Shown here one piece after another: positions 59,695-64,000 of a DNA stretch of 64,000 nucleotides; the stretch's first letter is position 1; the number at the start of each line of letters is the position of its first letter. Both the position numbers and the translations under genes were made by a program. Origin of the DNA: Catellatospora tritici. GTDB taxonomy: Bacteria > Actinomycetota > Actinomycetes > Mycobacteriales > Micromonosporaceae. The notes below the pieces were generated by a model, which was not told the DNA's origin, did no database searches, and worked only from the letters and a program-made list of their open reading frames with translations. Where the stretch lies: positions 317,180-381,179 of the forward strand of contig NZ_JAHRCY010000007.1 of NCBI RefSeq assembly GCF_019083965.1. The letters run 5' to 3'.

Positions 59695-60483
59695 ATGCTT
59701 ATCGGGGCTCACGTCGATTATGAAGATCCACTAGCTGAGGCGGCGGCGCGCAACGCCGACGTCATCCAGTTCTTCCTGTCCGACCCACAGGAGTGGAAGC
59801 CGCCGGTGCCGCGCACCGACACCGCCGCCATCCGCGACAGCGAGGTGCAGGTCTTCATCCACGCGCCCTACCGGATCAACGTGGCCACCACGAACAACCG
59901 GATCCGGATCCCCAGCCGCAAACTGCTCATCCAGCACGCGGTCGGCGCCGCCGAGATCGGCGCGTCCGGGCTGATCGTGCACGGTGGGCACGTCGACAAG
60001 AGCGACGATCTGGCGACCGGCTTCGACAACTGGCGCAAGGCCATGCAGCAGGCGCAGGACAGCGGGGCGCTGCTCCCGCAGACCCCGATCCTGATCGAGA
60101 ACACGGCGGGCGGCGACAACGCGTGCGCGCGGCGCTTCGACAACCTGGCCCGGCTGTGGGACGCCGTCGGCGACTTCGGCGTCGGCTTCTGCCTGGACAC
60201 CTGCCACGCCCACGCGGGCGGCGAGGATCTGCTCAACATCGTCGATCGGGTCAAGGCCATCACCGGCCGGATCGACCTGATCCACGCGAACGGATCGCGA
60301 GACGGATTCGACTCCGGACGCGATCGGCACGACAATCTGACGAGCAAGACCGAACCCGGCATGATCGATCCGGAACTGGTCGCGGCGGTCATCAGCGCGT
60401 CCGGTGCACCGGCGGTGGTGGAGACCCCCGGCGGTGTGGAGGGTCAGTCGGCCGACATCGCGTACCTGCGCGCACACCTGTGA
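59695..60483 (+). CDS. nfo: endonuclease IV-like AP endonuclease family protein
   Basis: TIM-barrel protein of 262 aa of the Nfo family, which cleaves DNA 5' to abasic sites using three zinc ions. LIGAHVDYEDPL, FIHAPYRINVAT, LIVHGGHV, ILIENTAGGDN, FCLDTCHAHAGG, IHANGSRDGFDSGRDRH and VVETPGG carry the His/Glu/Asp metal ligands. Residue NGSRD differs slightly from the classical DSK variant. Independent of neighbours; a repair role is likely. Confidence 0.88.
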   Translation: MLIGAHVDYEDPLAEAAARNADVIQFFLSDPQEWKPPVPRTDTAAIRDSEVQVFIHAPYRINVATTNNRIRIPSRKLLIQHAVGAAEIGASGLIVHGGHVDKSDDLATGFDNWRKAMQQAQDSGALLPQTPILIENTAGGDNACARRFDNLARLWDAVGDFGVGFCLDTCHAHAGGEDLLNIVDRVKAITGRIDLIHANGSRDGFDSGRDRHDNLTSKTEPGMIDPELVAAVISASGAPAVVETPGGVEGQSADIAYLRAHL

Positions 60484-60493
60484 GAGGACAGCT

Positions 60494-62365
60494 GTGACTG
60501 GGACCGAGAGCACCGTGGCGAACGAGCCCGTGACTCCGCGACATGCCGCGCCGGAGCCCGAGCCGGTCGAGGAGGACGCCTTCGCCCGGTTCAGCCCGGC
60601 CCCGGAGGACAACCCCGGCCGCCTGCGCCGGATCGGCCGGGGCACCTGGCGAGTGATGATCCATGAGTGGGCGCTGGCGGCGTACGCGTCGCTGCTCCTC
60701 GCCGCGATCATGACCTGGCCGACGCTGAAGTACCCGGCGTACACCATCCCGCAGGACACCGGCGACCCCACCCTGCAGGCGTGGCAGATGGCCTGGTCCG
60801 GGCACTCGCTCAAGACCGACATCGCGCAGCTGTGGAACTCCAACAGCTTCTACCCCGAGCCATACAGCTTCGCCTTCTCCGACACCCTGCTCGGCTACGC
60901 GCCCGCGGGTCTGTTCGGCACCGGGCTGGAAGCCGCGCTCATCCGCTACAACATCATGTACGTGCTGCTGCACGCGCTCGCCTTCTTCGGCGCGTACGTG
61001 CTGGCGCGTCAGCTCGGCTCGGGCAAGACCGGCGCGGCTGTGGCGGGCGCCGCCTTCGCGTACGCCCCGTGGCGCCTGGCCCAGGCCGGGCACATGCACG
61101 TGATGTCGGTCGGCGGCATCGCCCTGGCCCTGGCCATGCTCGCGCGGGGCCACGGCTACTCGCTGCGGCACGGCTACCAGCCCGAGAAGCGCAAGCCCGG
61201 CTGGGCGTTGGCAGGCTGGCTGGTCGCCGCGTGGCAGGTCAGCCTCGGCTTCGGCATCGGCCTGCCCTTCGCGTATGTGCTCGCCGGGATCGTGCTGACC
61301 TGCGTCGTGCTGTGGTTCGCGTTCCGGCGCTGGAAGTGGGGCACGCCCCGGTCCTTCGGCTGGAAACTGTTCTCGGCCGACCTGGTCGGCGGAGTCGTGT
61401 TCGCCGCCGTCGGCCTGCTGATGGCCCTGCCGTACCTGAAGGTCGTCGAGCTGCATCCGTACGCGCAGCGCTCCGAGGTCGAGCTGAGCTGGTACTCCCC
61501 GCCGATCCTGGGCTTCTTCACCAGCCCGGCCCAGGATCTGCTGTGGGGGCAGGCCCACTCCAGCGCCCGGTCCGTGCTCGACGGCGCCGACGGCTGCTGC
61601 TCGGGCGAGACCAGCCTGCTGCCCGGCTTCGTGCTGTATGGCCTGGCCATCGCCGGTCTGATCCTGTCGATCTGGACCCTGCGCCAGCGGCTGCTGCTGT
61701 TCGCGGGCGTGGTGCTGAGCATCGTGCTGGCCATGGGCACCCGCTTCTTCGGCGGTCGCCCCGGCTATCTCTGGCTGTACGACGTGCTCCCCGGCTGGGA
61801 CGCCATCCGCACCCCCGGCCGCCTGGTCATCTGGACCACGTTGCTGTTGGCACTGCTCGCGGCGGGGGCGGTCACCGCCTTCGTCGAGCAGGCGAAGACC
61901 ATCGCCCAGGAACGGGTGCCCGCCCGGCCGCACCCGATGCTGCGCCTGGCCACCTTCCTCCCGCTGGCGCTGGTGCTGTTCGAGGGGCTGAACGTCACCG
62001 AGCACCCGGTCGTGCCACTCCAGCCCGCCGCGATGGCCTCGGCCCAGGGTCCGCTGCTGGTGCTGCCCAGCGACGCGCTGATGGACATGAAGGTCATGGT
62101 CTGGTCGACCGACCGGTTCGAGCCCATCGTCAACGGCAACAGCGGCTTCACCCCGCAGAGCCTGAGCGAGATCCGGGAGCTGACCAAGAACTTCCCGGAC
62201 CAGGCCAGCGTCGACCGCCTGCGCCAGATCGGCGTCAAGACCGTGGTCGTGCTCAAGGAGTACGCCAAGGGCGGCCCGTACGAGGCGGCGCTGACCAACC
62301 CGGGCGACGGCCTGGGCCTGCAGCGCACCGAGACCGACGACGCGGTCACCTTCACGTTCCAGTGA
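60494..62365 (+). CDS. large polytopic membrane protein, GT-C glycosyltransferase-like
   Basis: Membrane protein of 623 aa with about ten helices. The N-terminus is acidic and Pro-rich (1-45). An outer loop after the first helix, TIPQDTGDPTLQAWQMAWSGHSL, has the Asp pair common in GT-C enzymes; FAFSDTLLGYAPAGLFG, GAAFAYAPWRLAQAGHMHVMSVG and GTRFFGGRPGYLWLYDVLPGWDAIRTPGRL are conserved in this actinobacterial family. The C-terminal part (about 490-623) is a soluble outer domain. The donor is unknown. GTG 60494 has GAGAGGA upstream; it follows nfo by 10 nt. Confidence 0.8.
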   Translation: MTGTESTVANEPVTPRHAAPEPEPVEEDAFARFSPAPEDNPGRLRRIGRGTWRVMIHEWALAAYASLLLAAIMTWPTLKYPAYTIPQDTGDPTLQAWQMAWSGHSLKTDIAQLWNSNSFYPEPYSFAFSDTLLGYAPAGLFGTGLEAALIRYNIMYVLLHALAFFGAYVLARQLGSGKTGAAVAGAAFAYAPWRLAQAGHMHVMSVGGIALALAMLARGHGYSLRHGYQPEKRKPGWALAGWLVAAWQVSLGFGIGLPFAYVLAGIVLTCVVLWFAFRRWKWGTPRSFGWKLFSADLVGGVVFAAVGLLMALPYLKVVELHPYAQRSEVELSWYSPPILGFFTSPAQDLLWGQAHSSARSVLDGADGCCSGETSLLPGFVLYGLAIAGLILSIWTLRQRLLLFAGVVLSIVLAMGTRFFGGRPGYLWLYDVLPGWDAIRTPGRLVIWTTLLLALLAAGAVTAFVEQAKTIAQERVPARPHPMLRLATFLPLALVLFEGLNVTEHPVVPLQPAAMASAQGPLLVLPSDALMDMKVMVWSTDRFEPIVNGNSGFTPQSLSEIRELTKNFPDQASVDRLRQIGVKTVVVLKEYAKGGPYEAALTNPGDGLGLQRTETDDAVTFTFQ

Positions 62366-62377
62366 GCCGGTGACAAA

Positions 62378-62415
62378 AGTGCGGCCCCCGCTCCGGTCGG
62401 AGCGGGGGCCGCACT
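62378..62415. terminator. bidirectional terminator between convergent membrane-protein genes
   Basis: AGTGCGGCCCCCGCTCC (62378-62394) and GGAGCGGGGGCCGCACT (62399-62415) form a perfect 17-bp stem with loop GGTC, preceded by AAA and so T-rich on the leftward transcript. Confidence 0.88.
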
Positions 62416-62425
62416 CGTTCTGCCG

Positions 62426-63910
62426 TCAGGCGGTGGCCAACCTGCCGGGGGCGGCGTCGGCGGTCACCACGGGAGCGGAGTCCGGGTTCAGCGGACCGGC
62501 GTCGGGGTCGGGGGTGTCGGAGTCGGCGTACGTACGGCGCACCACGTCCAGCTCCGGCCGCAGAATGTCGCGGACCACCAGCACCACCAGCGCCAGCACG
62601 GCGATCAGCCGGATCGAGGCGGCCAGCACGAACACGCCCTCCGGGAAGACCTGCTTGCCCGAGGCGGTCATCAGCTCGCCGTAGAAGGCCAGGAAGTAGA
62701 TCACCTCGGCAACCTGCCACACCAGGAACGAGATCCACTTGGGCCGCGCCAGCACCAGCAGCGGCAGCATCCACAGCGTGAACTGCTGCGACCAGACCTT
62801 GTTGGTGATCAGGAACAGTGCCACCACCAGGAAGGCGAGCTGCGCCACCCGCGGCGGGGTCTTGGCCAGCAGGCCCAGCGCCGCGATGCCGACGCAGCAC
62901 AGCGCGAACAGCGCCAGCGACAGGTTGGTGACCAGCGGCACGTTGTCCCAGATCGTCGCCCCGGTCGGGTCGAAGTGGCGCCCGACGTACCAGGAGGTGC
63001 CCCAGTCGATGCCGCGTTCCTTGTTCAGGTCCAGGAACCGCGACCAGTTGTCGTAGTGCGTGACCATCACCGGCACGTTCACCACGGCCCAGGCGACGGC
63101 GCCCGACGCCACCGCGATCAGCGCCGGGCCGAGTTCGCGGCGGCGCCAGAAGTCGGTCAGCGGATTGTCCGGTTCACCGGGCAGCTCGCGCACCGGCCGC
63201 AGCGCCAGCACGGCGATCGGCAGGAAGAGGAACGCGGGCCACAGTTTGGCGGCCATACCCAGGCCGAGCATGGCTCCGGCGGCTATCGGGTACCGCTTGG
63301 CCCAGAACCAGATGCCCGCGACCGCCAGCACGATCGCCAGCAGGTCCCAGTTGACCGTGGCGGTGACCAGTAGCGCGGGGGACAGGGCGAACATCGCCGC
63401 GTCCCAGGGTCTGCGCCGCCGCAACGACAGGATCATGGCGACCGTGGCGACCGCGAAGACGCTCAGCACCAGGGCGTTGGCGTTGTAGAAGTACTCCGCC
63501 TGGTTGATGTCGTTCTTGCTGCCGAAGGCGTGCACGGGCAGGCCGATCGCGCCCATGAAGGCGCCGGTGAGCACCGGGTACTCGACCGGGTAGTCGACGT
63601 ACGGCACCGCGCCCTCGTTGAGGTGCTCGGCGTAGTAGAGCGCAAGCACGTCGGTGTAGCAGAAGTGCGTGTACTGCTTGTAGTCCGCCCACGCGCCGTC
63701 CTTGCAGGGCGACTTCTGCACCCAGTGCAACGCGAGCATGAGGCAGGTGAGCGCGAGCACGATCCGGGCGGCGGTCCAGAACCTGCCGCCGCGGTCGGGA
63801 GTCTGCGGCACCGCGTGCTCGCCGCGCGGGCCGCCGATCGCCTGGCTGAGGCCGTGCACGAACGGATCCTCGACCGAAGGCGAGACGACGTGCTCACGAA
63901 CATCACTCAT
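62426..63910 (-). CDS. GT87-like polytopic membrane protein
   Basis: Membrane protein of 494 aa with about eleven helices. FCYTDVLALYYAEHLNEGAVPYVDYPVEYPVLTGAFM has the outer-loop Asp and PYVDYPVEYPV pattern of DUF2029/GT87 enzymes; GAMLGLGMAAKLWPAFLFLPIAV and TNKVWSQQFTLWMLPLLVLA are also typical. It likely uses a polyprenyl-phosphate sugar. ATG 63910 is chosen; the open frame continues upstream but lacks a better start. It is convergent with the preceding gene, another polytopic enzyme. Confidence 0.83.
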   Translation of the reverse strand: MSDVREHVVSPSVEDPFVHGLSQAIGGPRGEHAVPQTPDRGGRFWTAARIVLALTCLMLALHWVQKSPCKDGAWADYKQYTHFCYTDVLALYYAEHLNEGAVPYVDYPVEYPVLTGAFMGAIGLPVHAFGSKNDINQAEYFYNANALVLSVFAVATVAMILSLRRRRPWDAAMFALSPALLVTATVNWDLLAIVLAVAGIWFWAKRYPIAAGAMLGLGMAAKLWPAFLFLPIAVLALRPVRELPGEPDNPLTDFWRRRELGPALIAVASGAVAWAVVNVPVMVTHYDNWSRFLDLNKERGIDWGTSWYVGRHFDPTGATIWDNVPLVTNLSLALFALCCVGIAALGLLAKTPPRVAQLAFLVVALFLITNKVWSQQFTLWMLPLLVLARPKWISFLVWQVAEVIYFLAFYGELMTASGKQVFPEGVFVLAASIRLIAVLALVVLVVRDILRPELDVVRRTYADSDTPDPDAGPLNPDSAPVVTADAAPGRLATA

Positions 63911-64000
63911 AGCCCGACATCCTGCCTCAGAAATCTGCGAAGCGCAGCAAGGCGCCAGGTAGCGGACGGCGAAAGGCAGAGAAAGAGGGGGCCCCGACAC
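63911..64000. other. upstream region at window end
   Basis: Ninety bases upstream of the GT87-like gene. The minus-strand GAGGCAGGA lies about ten bases before the start codon and may be the ribosome site. No other feature seen. Confidence 0.3.

Overview
The window is high-GC, gene-dense chromosomal DNA from an actinobacterium. Supporting evidence: a proteasome activator (Bpa) with a C-terminal GQYL, DUF5926, DUF4192, DUF6457 and TY-Chap/YbjN families, LCP cell-wall ligases, a Tad pilus locus with a vWA-TadB fusion, and the rplI-rpsR-ssb-rpsF block upstream of dnaB. The overall protein flavour fits Micromonosporaceae, but that is inference from family content, not a search. No rRNA, tRNA, CRISPR array, transposase or prophage gene was seen, so this reads as core chromosome, possibly not far from the origin.

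Layout. 1-3.9 kb: three tandem LytR-CpsA-Psr (LCP) genes. 3.9-14.7 kb: housekeeping and small conserved genes on the + strand: rhodanese, GDPD, a soluble histidine kinase with an RsbW-like ATPase, DUF5926, a NERD-like protein, a PAS protein, a lipoprotein, pheA, a zincin, AIM24, a membrane protein, serS and a HAD hydrolase. 14.8-18.7 kb: Bpa, an orphan substrate-binding lipoprotein, an Lrp regulator, a TY-Chap/YbjN protein that also ends in GQYL, and DUF6457. 18.7-21.4 kb: mobA, DUF4192, fructosamine kinase. 21.5-25.4 kb: the Pnkp-Hen1 RNA repair pair. 25.5-31.4 kb: moaA-moaD, a membrane metallophosphoesterase carrying in-frame repeats, and a large EndoQ-UvrD fusion. 31.6-41.6 kb: an atypical response regulator, then a complete leftward Tad/Flp pilus operon and its prepilin peptidase. 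41.6-44.3 kb: two membrane proteins and a GT87 enzyme. 44.5-47.2 kb: moaE, moeA and a MoaC-MoaB fusion. 47.4-51.4 kb: a GGDEF-EAL protein and another polytopic enzyme. 51.3-52.4 kb: crcB-DUF190-crcB. 52.4-54.8 kb: dnaB, a DnaA-box-like cluster and a membrane protein. 55.1-58.7 kb: a vWA lipoprotein, then rplI-rpsR-ssb-rpsF with a long structured leader. 58.7-64 kb: a secreted protein, an endonuclease IV-like protein and two polytopic membrane proteins.

How the genes work together. Molybdenum cofactor synthesis is nearly complete but split over three loci (mobA; moaA-moaD; moaE-moeA-moaCB). The Tad locus has every core part: prepilin, peptidase, minor pilins, CpaB, TadZ, TadA ATPase and two membrane platform proteins. 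Two proteins about 2 kb apart carry the proteasome-docking GQYL tail, which suggests a proteasome-linked chaperone besides Bpa. Several DNA and RNA repair activities are present (EndoQ-helicase, endonuclease IV, Pnkp-Hen1).

Two features of the DNA itself stand out. Many free-standing genes have a TANNNT-like box 6-8 nt before the start codon and no Shine-Dalgarno, as expected of leaderless transcripts. The intergenic gaps carry at least two families of dispersed palindromic repeats: a 116-bp element present twice in inverted orientation at 96% identity, and a double-hairpin element present three times. A third, 72-bp element occurs twice in frame inside a coding gene.
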